Below are positions 26,166 to 35,484 of a stretch of DNA of 64,000 nucleotides, in pieces. The DNA comes from Microvirga massiliensis (GTDB lineage: Bacteria; Pseudomonadota; Alphaproteobacteria; Rhizobiales; Beijerinckiaceae). The notes beneath the pieces are model-generated. The model worked only from the letters and a program-made list of their open reading frames with translations. It did no database searches and had not been told where the DNA came from. A program made the position numbers and the translations under genes. The stretch is taken from NCBI RefSeq assembly GCF_001006805.1, contig NZ_LN811350.1, positions 625,324 to 689,323 on the forward strand, written 5' to 3'. Each line of letters begins with the position of its first letter. Position 1 is the first letter of the stretch.

Positions 26166-28748
26166 ATGACGGTTTGCGCGACGCGGCGATGGCTGGCCGC
26201 AGCGATTGTGGTTTGGACCTACGCGTTCGCATTCCTTCCTATCGTCTCTACGCCCACGAAGGCCGCCGAGGTTGCGGTTTCGGCCGAGGTCAAGGACATC
26301 CGGTCCAAACTGGAAGCGATTCGCGCCAACCTCGACCAGAAGGAGGCCGCCCTGGAGCGGCGTGACCTGCCGGATCGTGACCTGCAGGCCCTCCGCCAAG
26401 AGGTCGAGCCGTTTGCAAGCCAGATCCGGGAGATGATTGCGGCGCTGGCTCCAAAGGTCGACGCAGCCCGGGCGCGACTCGAACAGCTCGGTCCCAAGAA
26501 GGACGACCAGCCGGAAAGCGAGGACGCCGCCAGGGAGCGAACGGAGCGCCAGGCCGCTTTCGCGGAATATGACGAGACACAGCGGCTCGCGAAGACACTG
26601 CTCGTCCAGGCCGAGCAGCTGAGCGTCCAGGTCGGCGACCGCCGCCGTTCCCTGTTCACGCGCGCACTCTTCCGGCAGAGCGCCGGATTGGCAGGCCCAT
26701 CCCTGTGGAGCGACGTGATCGATGCTCTGCCCAGGGAGCTCTACGCGGCTCAGACCGTGCTGGGAGATACGGTCGCGTGGCTGCAGCGTCACTCGTCTCC
26801 GGGGGCTCTGCTCGCCGTGGGCTTGGCGCTCGGCATAGCAATTGCCTTGTATTTCGGCCGTTCATCTCTCGGGCCGCGGCTCATCCGCCGCGACCCAGCC
26901 GTGGAGGATCCCGGCCGGAACAGACGGCTCATGGCTGCGCTCGGGGTGCTCCTGATCGGAGCAGGCCCTGCCGTCGCGGGCAGCTGGATCATCTGGGCAG
27001 CCCTGGATGCCGTCGATCTCCTCCCGCCGCGCATCGAGCCGGTGGCCCAGATGATCCTCCGGGCCCTTGCTTGGTTGGCCTTCGTTCGGGCTCTGGCCGA
27101 CGCGGTTCTCGCCCCCGGTCGCGGAGCGTGGCGGCTGGTTTCGGTGAACGATTCGACGGCGCATCGCCTCGTGGCATTCGCGATCGCGTTCGTCGGCTTG
27201 GTTCTGATCGGCAAGGCGGTGGACTCGGTCAACGAAGCCATCGCTGCTTCGCTCCCCATCACGGTTGCGACCCGCGGAATTTTTGCGATCGGCGCTGCTC
27301 TCGTGCTGGCCGCGGTCCTGCGGAGTTGCGCCGGATCTGCCCCGGCCGCGGAGTCCTCTCCCGGCACCCGCTCGACCGGTCAAGCCGAACTCGGGGGACC
27401 TCTCCGGATCGTCGGTTGGACTCTCGTGACCTTCGTTCTCGGCAGCGCCCTGTTCGGCTACGTGGCCTTCGCCTCGTTCCTGATCGAGCAGGCGATCTGG
27501 CTCTCGATTCTGCTGACGGTCCTGTTCTTCCTGATCGCGCTCGTCGACGAATTCATCGGCGGCTCGCTGCGCGGGCAGACGCGACTCGTCAGAACGATCC
27601 AGGCGAATACCGGCCTTCGGCAACGCTCGCTGGAACAGCTCGGCATCCTGGTGAGCGGCATCCTCCATGTCGTGCTGATCGTCCTGGCCCTGATGGCCAT
27701 ACTCGCGCCGTGGGGCATCGAGTCGACGGATCTCTTATCTTCGGTCCGTGCCGCCTTCTTCGGCTTCCAGGTCGGCGACGTCACGATTTCGATCTCGTCG
27801 ATCGTCGTCGCGCTGCTGCTCTTCGGCATCGGCTTCGGCGTGACACGTGTCGTGCAACGTTGGCTCGACTCGACCTTTCTTCCTGCAACGGACCTCGATG
27901 CCGGTCTTCGCAACTCGATCCGTACGGTATTCGGCTACGTCGGCGTCATCATCGCCGGGACGGTTTCCTTCTCGTATCTCGGTCTCAGCCTCGATCGGAT
28001 TGCGATCGTCGCCGGTGCCCTGTCCGTCGGTATCGGTTTCGGATTGCAATCGATCGTTAACAACTTCGTGTCCGGGCTGATTCTCCTGTGGGAGAGGCCG
28101 ATCCGAGTCGGCGATCTCGTGGTCGTCGGAGATGGGGAAGGACATGTGCGGCGCATCAACGTACGCGCAACCGAGATTGAGACCTTCGATCGCTCAGTGG
28201 TCATGGTGCCGAATTCGAATCTCATCTCAGGCATCGTGCGCAACCGCGTGCGCAACGACCGCATCGGACGGGTGAACGTCACGATGCCGGTGCCGCGGCT
28301 GTCCGACCCCGACGAAACCGCTCGCATCATGCGGGATTGCGCTCTGGCGCATCGGGAAGTCATGAGCGAGCCCTCCGCCAGAGTGCTCTTCAAGCGCATC
28401 ACCGATACGGCGCTCGAGTTCGACCTCGTCTGCTTCGTCGATGATGTCGAGGTTTCGGGCCGCGTCAGCAGCGACCTGATGTTCGCCTGCCACCGAGCCC
28501 TTCGCGAGGCGGGCATCATGCCGTCACCTCCAGCGCCGGACCATGAGGCGGCCGGGGGAGAGCCGAAACCCGAGGTCCCCTCTGAAAGTCCGAGTCAGCC
28601 GCCTGCAGGAGCAGCGGCGGCCCGCGCGGAGTCCGACAGCATTCCGAAGCCTACGACATCCGCCGATAAGGAGGAGCAGTCGCCTCCACCCAGGAAGGAG
28701 CCCGCTCGGCAGTCCGCTCGCGCGAGCCGCGTGAAGGTGCCCTCGTGA
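26166..28748 (+). CDS. MscS-family mechanosensitive channel, large form with DUF3772-like N-terminal domain
   Basis: 860 residues. A signal sequence covers about 1-34, then a periplasmic coiled-coil region (about 35-180, DUF3772-like), about eleven membrane helices, the pore-lining MscS helix (IAIVAGALSVGIGFGLQSIV), the beta domain (LWERPIRVGDLVVVGDGEG) and the cytoplasmic vestibule. A Pro/Glu/Ser/Lys-rich low-complexity tail of about 80 residues follows. It should release solutes on osmotic downshift. The next gene starts inside its stop codon (GTGA), indicating an operon with the CAP-domain lipoprotein. Confidence 0.93.
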   Translation: MTVCATRRWLAAAIVVWTYAFAFLPIVSTPTKAAEVAVSAEVKDIRSKLEAIRANLDQKEAALERRDLPDRDLQALRQEVEPFASQIREMIAALAPKVDAARARLEQLGPKKDDQPESEDAARERTERQAAFAEYDETQRLAKTLLVQAEQLSVQVGDRRRSLFTRALFRQSAGLAGPSLWSDVIDALPRELYAAQTVLGDTVAWLQRHSSPGALLAVGLALGIAIALYFGRSSLGPRLIRRDPAVEDPGRNRRLMAALGVLLIGAGPAVAGSWIIWAALDAVDLLPPRIEPVAQMILRALAWLAFVRALADAVLAPGRGAWRLVSVNDSTAHRLVAFAIAFVGLVLIGKAVDSVNEAIAASLPITVATRGIFAIGAALVLAAVLRSCAGSAPAAESSPGTRSTGQAELGGPLRIVGWTLVTFVLGSALFGYVAFASFLIEQAIWLSILLTVLFFLIALVDEFIGGSLRGQTRLVRTIQANTGLRQRSLEQLGILVSGILHVVLIVLALMAILAPWGIESTDLLSSVRAAFFGFQVGDVTISISSIVVALLLFGIGFGVTRVVQRWLDSTFLPATDLDAGLRNSIRTVFGYVGVIIAGTVSFSYLGLSLDRIAIVAGALSVGIGFGLQSIVNNFVSGLILLWERPIRVGDLVVVGDGEGHVRRINVRATEIETFDRSVVMVPNSNLISGIVRNRVRNDRIGRVNVTMPVPRLSDPDETARIMRDCALAHREVMSEPSARVLFKRITDTALEFDLVCFVDDVEVSGRVSSDLMFACHRALREAGIMPSPPAPDHEAAGGEPKPEVPSESPSQPPAGAAAARAESDSIPKPTTSADKEEQSPPPRKEPARQSARASRVKVPS

Positions 28749-29251
28749 GCATCATGCGTTTACTTCGCTTGTCTCTGGTCATCGCAACGGGGCTGGCTCT
28801 CGCCGGCTGCATGGCCGAGGAGGCGCGCAGGCCCGAGACCCTCGACCTCTATCGGTCGCTCGCACAGCCCGGCGCGCGCGTGGACCCGGGCACCGCCGAG
28901 GCAATGATCGGAGCCTATCGGCACAACCGAGGCCTTCCGCCGCTCAGAATCGATCCGGACCTGCAGCGCATCGCGGAGGACGAGGCGCGCGCCATGGCAG
29001 CAGCGGAGAAACCGCGTTCGGCGCAAATCCTCAAGGCAGGCCTCGTGGAGCGTGGCTTCAAGGCTCCAGGAGCGCATCTCACGGCAGGTTACCTTACCTT
29101 TGCCGAAGCGTTCTCGGGCTGGCGCGAGAGCGCCCAGCACGACCGCGTGCTGCTCGATCCGAATGCCACTCGGATGGGTGTGGCGACGGCTTTCGCGCCA
29201 GGGTCAAAATATCGAGTCTACTGGGTCTTCGTGACCGCGGGCGCGCCCTGA
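28745..29251 (+). CDS. CAP-domain (SCP/PR1-like) lipoprotein
   Basis: 168 residues with a lipoprotein signal ending LALAGC. A CAP domain follows: AMIGAYRHNRGLPPLRIDPDL, then the HDRVLLDPNATRMGVATAF region and a C-terminal YRVYWVFVTAG strand. CAP proteins occur in bacterial envelopes with mostly unknown roles. The start is GTG 28745, overlapping the mscS stop by four bases. It is probably anchored in the outer or inner membrane facing the periplasm. Confidence 0.86.
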   Translation: MSIMRLLRLSLVIATGLALAGCMAEEARRPETLDLYRSLAQPGARVDPGTAEAMIGAYRHNRGLPPLRIDPDLQRIAEDEARAMAAAEKPRSAQILKAGLVERGFKAPGAHLTAGYLTFAEAFSGWRESAQHDRVLLDPNATRMGVATAFAPGSKYRVYWVFVTAGAP

Positions 29252-29292
29252 TTCCGCTCGGTCACCGCCGACGGAGAACCGGTCTGCCGGCC

Positions 29293-30117
29293 CTATGGTT
29301 GCGCTCCGAATGGGATCGGCGGGGCCTCCCGCAGCAGGGTGATCGTCACACGCCGGTTCGCGGCAATATACGGGTTGTCGGGGAAGAACGGCTCGGCATC
29401 GGCCTTGCCCGCAACGGTCGCAAAGCGGTCATCCGGCATTCCGCTCGCGGCGAGAATCTCGCGGACCGAGATCGCGCGGCCGGCCGACATCTCCCAGGGC
29501 GAGTCCTTCGCGAAGGCTCCGGGCCGAGGCGAGGCGGTGTGCCCCGTCACGGCAACCCGGTTCGGCATGCGGCGGAGGGTTGGAGCGATGGCCTCGAGAA
29601 CACGCCGGGTCCGCTCATAGGGCTGCGTCGAGCCCTCCGGGAACATGGAGCGGCCATCCTGGTCCACGAGGGAGACGTTGAGGCCTTCCTTCGAGACGTC
29701 GATGACGATGTGCTTCGATAATTCGGCGATTTCCGGCAGATCCTGCAGGGCTTGGCGCAGGGAGGCGGCTGCGAGCGCGAAGGCTCGGTCGTGGCCGGCC
29801 AACGAGATCCCTTCGATCCGGGTCAACTCGTTCGGCGAGGTGCTGTCGGACGCAACATCGGGAGATTCGGTTCTCGCGTTCTTCAGCAGGGTCTTCGTCG
29901 GGATGCCCTCCTGCTCGATGATGCCGGCGAGGCGGGAATCCTGGCGCACGCCGAAGGCGTCCCGCATCGAGCCTGCAACGAGCTGCAGCTTGCGCTGGTC
30001 CTGCGTCGAGTAGGCAGCGACCATGACGAAAAAGCTCATGAGCAGCGCCATGAGATCCGCGAAAGTCACGAACCAGCCGTGCCCGTGGGCGACATGCCCC
30101 TTCTTGCGCAAAGCCAT
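29293..30117 (-). CDS. motB: Flagellar motor stator protein MotB (OmpA-like domain)
   Basis: 274 residues. A single N-terminal membrane helix carries the proton-binding Asp in FVTFADLMALLMSFFVMV. A linker follows, then a C-terminal OmpA-like peptidoglycan-binding domain (about 140-260; VAVTGHTASP and NRRVTITLL). The start is two bases after the motA stop. It forms the stator with MotA and anchors it to the wall. No other flagellar gene is in the window. Confidence 0.9.
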   Translation of the reverse strand: MALRKKGHVAHGHGWFVTFADLMALLMSFFVMVAAYSTQDQRKLQLVAGSMRDAFGVRQDSRLAGIIEQEGIPTKTLLKNARTESPDVASDSTSPNELTRIEGISLAGHDRAFALAAASLRQALQDLPEIAELSKHIVIDVSKEGLNVSLVDQDGRSMFPEGSTQPYERTRRVLEAIAPTLRRMPNRVAVTGHTASPRPGAFAKDSPWEMSAGRAISVREILAASGMPDDRFATVAGKADAEPFFPDNPYIAANRRVTITLLREAPPIPFGAQP

Positions 30118-30119
30118 GA

Positions 30120-30887
30120 TCAGGCCTCGACGAATTCTGCGCGACTGTTCTCCGGCAGATAGGAGACCAGCATCTCGCGGACGAGCGCCGGGCTCTTCGA
30201 GTCGCGGATCAGGAGAATGCCGTCGATGATCAAAGAGCGCGATACGTTCTCGTCTTCGAGTTTCACATGCAGCTTATCGGCGATCGGAAGCGCGAAGAGG
30301 TTGGCGATAAACGCGCCGTAGAGCGTCGCGAGAAGAGCGGTCGCCATGGCGGGGCCTAGCTTCGACGGGTCCGACATGTTCGCGAACATCATGACCATGC
30401 CGAGGATCGTACCGATCATGCCCCAGGCCGGCGCGCAATCGCCGATCGCACGGTAGACCTTCGATCCTTCCTCGAGATGAAGGAGGAAGATGTCGCGATC
30501 GCGTTCCATGGTCTCGCGGATGAATTCACGGTCATAACCGTCGGCAACGTAGCGGAGCCCCTGCGCGAGAAAGCTGTCTGCGACCTGCATGTTCTCGATC
30601 GCCATCGGGCCGCTTTTGCGCACCACCTCGGCAACCTGCGTGATCTCGGCGATCAGGTCATGCGGATTGTTGCTGCGAAGGCTAAAGGCATAGCGTAGAC
30701 CCATCGGCAACCCGTGCACGATGACCGAGAAGGGAAAGCGCACCATCGTGGCAGCCATGGCGCCACCGAAGATGATGATCACCGCGTGCTTGTCGAAATA
30801 GGCCCCGAAATTTCCGCCATCGATCAGGATGATGGACACGACGGTTCCGATCCCGGCTATGAGACCTATGCCAGTCGCGATATCCAT
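30120..30887 (-). CDS. motA: Flagellar motor stator protein MotA
   Basis: 255 residues with four membrane helices. The N terminus (DIATGIGLIAGIGTVVSIIL) and the conserved pore region (APAWGMIGTILGMVMMFANM, then MATALLATLYGAFIANLFALPIADK) are typical of MotA/PomA proton or ion channels. The cytoplasmic loop carries the charged region that contacts the rotor. It is directly upstream of motB in the same operon. Confidence 0.92.
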   Translation of the reverse strand: MDIATGIGLIAGIGTVVSIILIDGGNFGAYFDKHAVIIIFGGAMAATMVRFPFSVIVHGLPMGLRYAFSLRSNNPHDLIAEITQVAEVVRKSGPMAIENMQVADSFLAQGLRYVADGYDREFIRETMERDRDIFLLHLEEGSKVYRAIGDCAPAWGMIGTILGMVMMFANMSDPSKLGPAMATALLATLYGAFIANLFALPIADKLHVKLEDENVSRSLIIDGILLIRDSKSPALVREMLVSYLPENSRAEFVEA

Positions 30888-31349
30888 GAATTCACCTGAC
30901 GCCTGCCCGATGCCCTTCTGGCAACACGGGCCAAGGTAGGTGCCGGCGCTGAAGGAAGGGTAAACCGCTCCTGACGTGGATTGGCAAAATCGCTTGCGGG
31001 TTCCGGCGCATCAGAGCAAGGGCGGCGTCTTTCACCCGTATTCGAGTGTTCTGACTGGGTTGCCTGACTGGCAGATGAGGACGATTGACCCACCCCGTCA
31101 TTGCGAGCCGGAGGCGAAGCAATCCAGCCCTTCAGCCTCTGTGCCGCTGGATCGCTTCGCTCCGCTCGCGATGACGAGAGGGCAGGCTGGATACCGATGA
31201 GGTCTCCCTTGACCGCCAGGGGTGCCAAACCGCGATGCGCCGGAGGTCCCCTTCCTTCGGGCAAGTGAAACGGACGGCTCGACTTGCCGTTATTAAACGA
31301 GCTCGCCATCGTGCGGCTTATCATCTCAGGTTGCAGGCACCGCCGCATC
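30888..31349. other. Intergenic region between motA and ndvA with a REP-like element
   Basis: A 462-bp divergent gap. Its centre is a large palindromic repeat at 31096-31176. The remainder holds the motA promoter side and the ndvA leader; no small gene could be supported. Confidence 0.55.
31096..31176. repeat. REP-like palindromic intergenic element (complete copy)
   Basis: The outer arms begin CGTCATTGCGAGC at 31096 and end GCTCGCGATGACG at 31176. The inner parts GCGAAGCAATCCAG and CTGGATCGCTTCGC pair across a 19-bp loop, giving arms of about 30 bp. Sequences of this kind (CGTCATTGCGAGCGAAGC type) are dispersed in many alphaproteobacterial genomes. Confidence 0.75.
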
Positions 31350-33149
31350 ATGTCGCTCTTTCGCCTCTACGCTCGCGTCCTCGGTCAGCTCGGGTCCGAT
31401 CTGCGGGTCGGCATCATGCTCGCACTGGCGAACATCGCCCTCGCGATCGCGGCCTTCGCGGAGCCGATCCTGTTCGGGCGGATCATTGACCTTTTAAGCA
31501 GCGCGCAGGCCACGCGAGAGCCGGTCTCGTTCGGCAACCTGATGCCCCTGATCATCGCCTGGGTCGGTTTCGGGCTGTTCACGATCGGGGCCGGCGTGCT
31601 CGTCGCGTTGTACGCGGATCGCCTCTCGCATCGCCGGCGCCTCGCCGTCATGGCGTGCTATTTCGAGCACGTGCTCGAACTGCCGCTGGCGTTCCACACC
31701 TCGACGCATTCCGGGCGCGTCCTGAAGGTCATGCTGGAGGGCTCGAACGGCATGGCCTGGCTGTGGCTCGGCTTCTTTCGCGAGCATTTCGCCGCCTTCG
31801 TAGCCCTCGTGATCCTCTTACCCCTCACTGTTTTCCTGAACTGGCGCCTCGGCCTGCTGCTCGTCGTGCTCGTGGCGGTTTTCGCGGTGCTCACGGCCGT
31901 CGTGCTTCGCAAGACCGAGACGCTCCAGGGCTCCGTCGAGAGCTACCATTCCAGCCTTGCGGAGCATGCCTCCGATGCCCTGGGGAACGTGCCGGTGATC
32001 CAGTCCTTTACGCGGGTCGAGGCGGAAACACGGGCTCTGCACGGCATCATCCACCAGCTCCTCCAGGCCCAGAATCCCGTCCTGTCCTGGTGGGCCCTGG
32101 CTTCCGTCGCGACGCGGGCCTCCGCGACGATCACGGTTACCGCGATCTTCCTCGTCGGAACCTGGCTTCACCTCAACGGGCTCGCCAGCATCGGTCAGAT
32201 CGTGTCGTTCATGAGCATCGCGACGATGTTGATCGGCCGTCTCGAACAGGCGGTGAGCTTCACGAACCAGCTCTTCATGCAGGCTCCGAAGATGCGCGAG
32301 TTCTTCAGCATCCTCGACACTGCTCCCGCGGTGCACGACCGCCCGAATGCGAAGGTCATCGATCGCTTTGTCGGCCGCGTCGCCTTCGAATCCGTCAGCT
32401 TCTCCTATGACGGCAGGCGCCCGGCGGTGCTGGACGTCTCCTTCACCGCGGAGCCAGGCGAGACGGTTGCCCTCGTGGGCGCGACGGGCTCGGGCAAGTC
32501 GACGACCCTCGGGCTCCTTCACCGCGCCTTCGATCCGCAATCAGGCTGTATCCGCATCGATGGCGACGACATTCGCGACATTGCCCTGTCTTCGCTGCGC
32601 CGCAATATTGGAGTCGTCTTCCAGGAGCCGATGCTGTTCGCGCGCTCGATTCGCGAAAACCTCCAGGTCGGACAGCCGGACGCGACCGATGCGCAGATGA
32701 TCGAAGCTCTGGAGCGTGCGCAGGCGAGCGAGTTCATTGTCAGGCAGACGGAGGGCCTCGATACGATCATTGGAGAGCGGGGGCGCTCTCTCTCGGGAGG
32801 CGAGCGCCAGCGTCTTTCAATCGCGCGCGCGCTCCTCAAGGACCCGCCGGTGCTGATCCTCGACGAGGCAACCAGCGCCCTCGATGCTGCAACCGAACGC
32901 AAGCTGCAACTTGCGCTGGACGAGGTCATGAGGGGCCGGACGACCTTCGTGATCGCCCACCGGCTCGCGACCGTCCGCAACGCCGACCGTATCCTCGTCT
33001 TCGACCAGGGGCGCATTATCGAGACCGGCACCTTCGACGAACTCGTCGCCAAGGGTGGGCGTTTCGCCGAACTCGCCCGGGCCCAGTTCATGGTAGAAGA
33101 AGAGCGCCCGCGGACACGGATCCGGGCAAGCGAGGTCGCCCAAACCTGA
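31350..33149 (+). CDS. ndvA: Cyclic beta-1,2-glucan ABC exporter (NdvA-like)
   Basis: 599 residues, the usual NdvA/ChvA length. The N terminus ([32 protein letters not shown]) closely follows the NdvA pattern. Six membrane helices are followed by an ATPase domain with Walker [18 protein letters not shown] and [12 protein letters not shown]. It exports cyclic glucan to the periplasm, important for osmoadaptation and host interaction. ATG 31350 is preferred to 31284 because it aligns with the family start, although its ribosome-binding site is weak. No cyclic glucan synthase is in the window. Confidence 0.9.
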   Translation: MSLFRLYARVLGQLGSDLRVGIMLALANIALAIAAFAEPILFGRIIDLLSSAQATREPVSFGNLMPLIIAWVGFGLFTIGAGVLVALYADRLSHRRRLAVMACYFEHVLELPLAFHTSTHSGRVLKVMLEGSNGMAWLWLGFFREHFAAFVALVILLPLTVFLNWRLGLLLVVLVAVFAVLTAVVLRKTETLQGSVESYHSSLAEHASDALGNVPVIQSFTRVEAETRALHGIIHQLLQAQNPVLSWWALASVATRASATITVTAIFLVGTWLHLNGLASIGQIVSFMSIATMLIGRLEQAVSFTNQLFMQAPKMREFFSILDTAPAVHDRPNAKVIDRFVGRVAFESVSFSYDGRRPAVLDVSFTAEPGETVALVGATGSGKSTTLGLLHRAFDPQSGCIRIDGDDIRDIALSSLRRNIGVVFQEPMLFARSIRENLQVGQPDATDAQMIEALERAQASEFIVRQTEGLDTIIGERGRSLSGGERQRLSIARALLKDPPVLILDEATSALDAATERKLQLALDEVMRGRTTFVIAHRLATVRNADRILVFDQGRIIETGTFDELVAKGGRFAELARAQFMVEEERPRTRIRASEVAQT

Positions 33150-33157
33150 GGGGTGGG

Positions 33158-34063
33158 ATGAGCGCTGCGCCGCCGCCCGGCTTCAAGGCGTTCCGCCGCA
33201 AGGTGAACGGCATTGTCCTCGAAGGAGTCGAGGGCGGTCCCGCCGACGGTCCGCTCTGCATCCTGCTGCATGGATTCCCGGAGTTCTGGTGGGGCTGGCG
33301 TCATCAGCTCGAGCCGCTGGCCGCAGCAGGATCCCGGGTCATCGCACCGGACCAGCGCGGCTACCGTCGAAGCTCGAAACCGGTCTCGATTCGCGACTAT
33401 CGCCTCCCTGATCTCGGCGAGGACATCGTCTCGCTCATCGAGGCCTCAGGATGCCGTGAGACCTTCATCGTTGGTCATGACTGGGGAGGTGTGGTCGCCT
33501 GGTGGGTAGCGGCGCGCCGGCCCGATCTGGTTTCGGGACTCGTCATCCTGAACGCACCGCATCCCGACGTGATGCGGCCGTACCTGACGGAGCATCCGAC
33601 GCAGCTCCTGCGCAGCGCATACGTGCCGTTCTTCCAGCTTTCCTTCATTCCGGAAGCGCTTCTGCGCGCCTTCGACTTCGCATTGCTGAAGCAGGCGCTG
33701 TGCCGGACGAGTCGCCCAGGAACGTTCTCGGACAGGGATCTTGAGATCTACGCGAATGCATGGCGCGAACCCGGCGCACTGTCGGCGATGCTGAACTGGT
33801 ATCGGGCTTTACGTCATGAATCCCCTGAGGCCGGAGTCGTGCCGGTCAGGACACTGGTGCTGTGGGGCGAACGGGACGAAGCCCTTCAATCCGGCCTCGC
33901 GCCAGCCAGCCTGAACCGGTGCAAGGATGGTATGCTGCGACGTTTTCCGGACGCAACGCATTGGCTCCATCTCGAGGAGCCGAAGGCGGTGACAGCCGCC
34001 ACCGTCGAGTTCTTGAGGGAAGCTACTCGGCCGCGCGCCGGGGACGTACCGTCAGGGGCGTGA
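33158..34063 (+). CDS. Alpha/beta hydrolase, epoxide hydrolase-like
   Basis: 301 residues. LLHGFPEFWWGWRHQ is the oxyanion-hole region and GHDWGGVVAWW carries the Asp nucleophile, both typical of epoxide hydrolases and haloacid dehalogenases. The catalytic His is probably in DATHWLHLEEP. The start is ATG 33158, with GAGGGGTGGG upstream, only nine bases after ndvA. Its 3' end overlaps the convergent CNNM gene by 41 bp. The substrate is unknown; a fluoroacetate dehalogenase-like role is the main alternative. Confidence 0.88.
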   Translation: MSAAPPPGFKAFRRKVNGIVLEGVEGGPADGPLCILLHGFPEFWWGWRHQLEPLAAAGSRVIAPDQRGYRRSSKPVSIRDYRLPDLGEDIVSLIEASGCRETFIVGHDWGGVVAWWVAARRPDLVSGLVILNAPHPDVMRPYLTEHPTQLLRSAYVPFFQLSFIPEALLRAFDFALLKQALCRTSRPGTFSDRDLEIYANAWREPGALSAMLNWYRALRHESPEAGVVPVRTLVLWGERDEALQSGLAPASLNRCKDGMLRRFPDATHWLHLEEPKAVTAATVEFLREATRPRAGDVPSGA

Positions 34064-35324
34064 TCTTGAGGGCGGTGATCCGGTTGCGCGATTTGCGCAG
34101 CACTTGGAACCGGAAGCCGTGGAAGGTGAAAGCCTGCCCGGCATCGGGAATGGCGCGTGCTTCATGGATGACCAGTCCGGCGATAGTGGTCGCCTCCTCA
34201 TCCGGCAGGTGCCAGTCGAGGGCGCGGTTGAGATCGCGGATCGGCACGGAGCCGTCGACATTCACGGAACCGTCCGGCTGCGGGCGGACGCCCTGCAGCG
34301 TGATGTCGTGCTCGTCCCGGATGTCGCCGACGATCTCCTCGAGGATGTCTTCGAGCGTCACGAGGCCCATGACCTCGCCGTATTCATCGACGACGAGCGC
34401 GAAATGCGTCTTCTTGGCGAGGAAGGCTTTGAGCTGATCACGCAGCGATGTCGTGTCGGGCACGAACCAAGTCTCGAGCGCGATGGCTTCGACGCGCAAC
34501 TGGCTCGCATCGCCCCCGACGGCATCAAGTGCGCGCAGCAGGTCCTTGGAATGCAGGACGCCGATAATGTTTTCCTGACTCCCGCGCCAGAGGGGCAGGC
34601 GCGTATACGGAGAGGACAGCACTTCGCGCACAATCTCCTCGGGCGGCAGATCCGCATTGATCGTTCGCATCTTGGTGCGGTGGACCATGACCTCCGAGAC
34701 GGTGAGATCCGCAAGATCGAGCAGGCCTCCGAGCATGTCGCGCTCGTCCTTCACGACGCCGCCTTCCTTGTGCAGGAGGTCGACCTGTCCGCGAATTTCT
34801 TCGGTCGCCGAGAGGATCGGTTGGTTCGCGCCGATCCGGATTCCGAACGGCCGGAGCATAAGCCGCACGAGGCGCTCGACGGCGAGCGCCAGCGGTCCCA
34901 GCACGGCGACGGCGGCGGAGACGAAGCGCGAGAGCAGAAGAGAGGCCGCATCCGGCGCCGTGATCGCGAGCGTCTTCGGCAGAACCTCGGAGAAGACGAT
35001 CACGAGGACCGACATGATGACGGTTGCATAGAGCGCGCCGTGGTCGCCGAAGATCCCGACCAGCACGCTCGTCGTGAAGGCGGATACACCGATATTGACG
35101 ATGTTGTTGCCGATCAGCATCGACCCGATGAAGCGCTCGCGCATGTTCAGGAGGCGCGTGACGATCCGGGCCCTCGGATCGCCGGCCCGCTCGAGGCCGT
35201 GCATGCGGGCGCGCGACGCCCCCGTGAAGGCCGTTTCCCCGGCCGAGAAGAAGGCGGACAGGATCAGGCAGGCGATCACGATCGGAATCGCGAACCACGG
35301 ATCGAGGGACGTGTCGTCAGTCAT
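34023..35324 (-). CDS. CNNM/HlyC-CorC family membrane protein with CBS domains
   Basis: 433 residues. A four-helix DUF21/CNNM membrane domain covers about 1-190 (LSAFFSAGETAFTGASRARM is the signature), then a CBS pair (about 205-330) and a C-terminal CorC/HlyC domain (IAGLVIHEARAIPDAGQAFTF). Relatives transport or sense Mg2+/Co2+. The family's old name, hemolysin, is misleading. It lies ahead of aroK-aroB in the usual Rhizobiales arrangement. Confidence 0.92.
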   Translation of the reverse strand: MTDDTSLDPWFAIPIVIACLILSAFFSAGETAFTGASRARMHGLERAGDPRARIVTRLLNMRERFIGSMLIGNNIVNIGVSAFTTSVLVGIFGDHGALYATVIMSVLVIVFSEVLPKTLAITAPDAASLLLSRFVSAAVAVLGPLALAVERLVRLMLRPFGIRIGANQPILSATEEIRGQVDLLHKEGGVVKDERDMLGGLLDLADLTVSEVMVHRTKMRTINADLPPEEIVREVLSSPYTRLPLWRGSQENIIGVLHSKDLLRALDAVGGDASQLRVEAIALETWFVPDTTSLRDQLKAFLAKKTHFALVVDEYGEVMGLVTLEDILEEIVGDIRDEHDITLQGVRPQPDGSVNVDGSVPIRDLNRALDWHLPDEEATTIAGLVIHEARAIPDAGQAFTFHGFRFQVLRKSRNRITALKITPLTVRPRRAAE

Positions 35325-35484
35325 GAATGGTCAACGCATTGTCTCGGCCAACCGGCGAGATGGGCTGGCGTCTTTTGTTTCGGCGCCGGGCCAGATCGGC
35401 CTGGTCGAGCCGGAGAGGTACCTCGGCCGTCTCAGGATCCGATATCGTTCGGTGCTGGCCCCGCCCAAAGGCGGCCGGAGCGCC

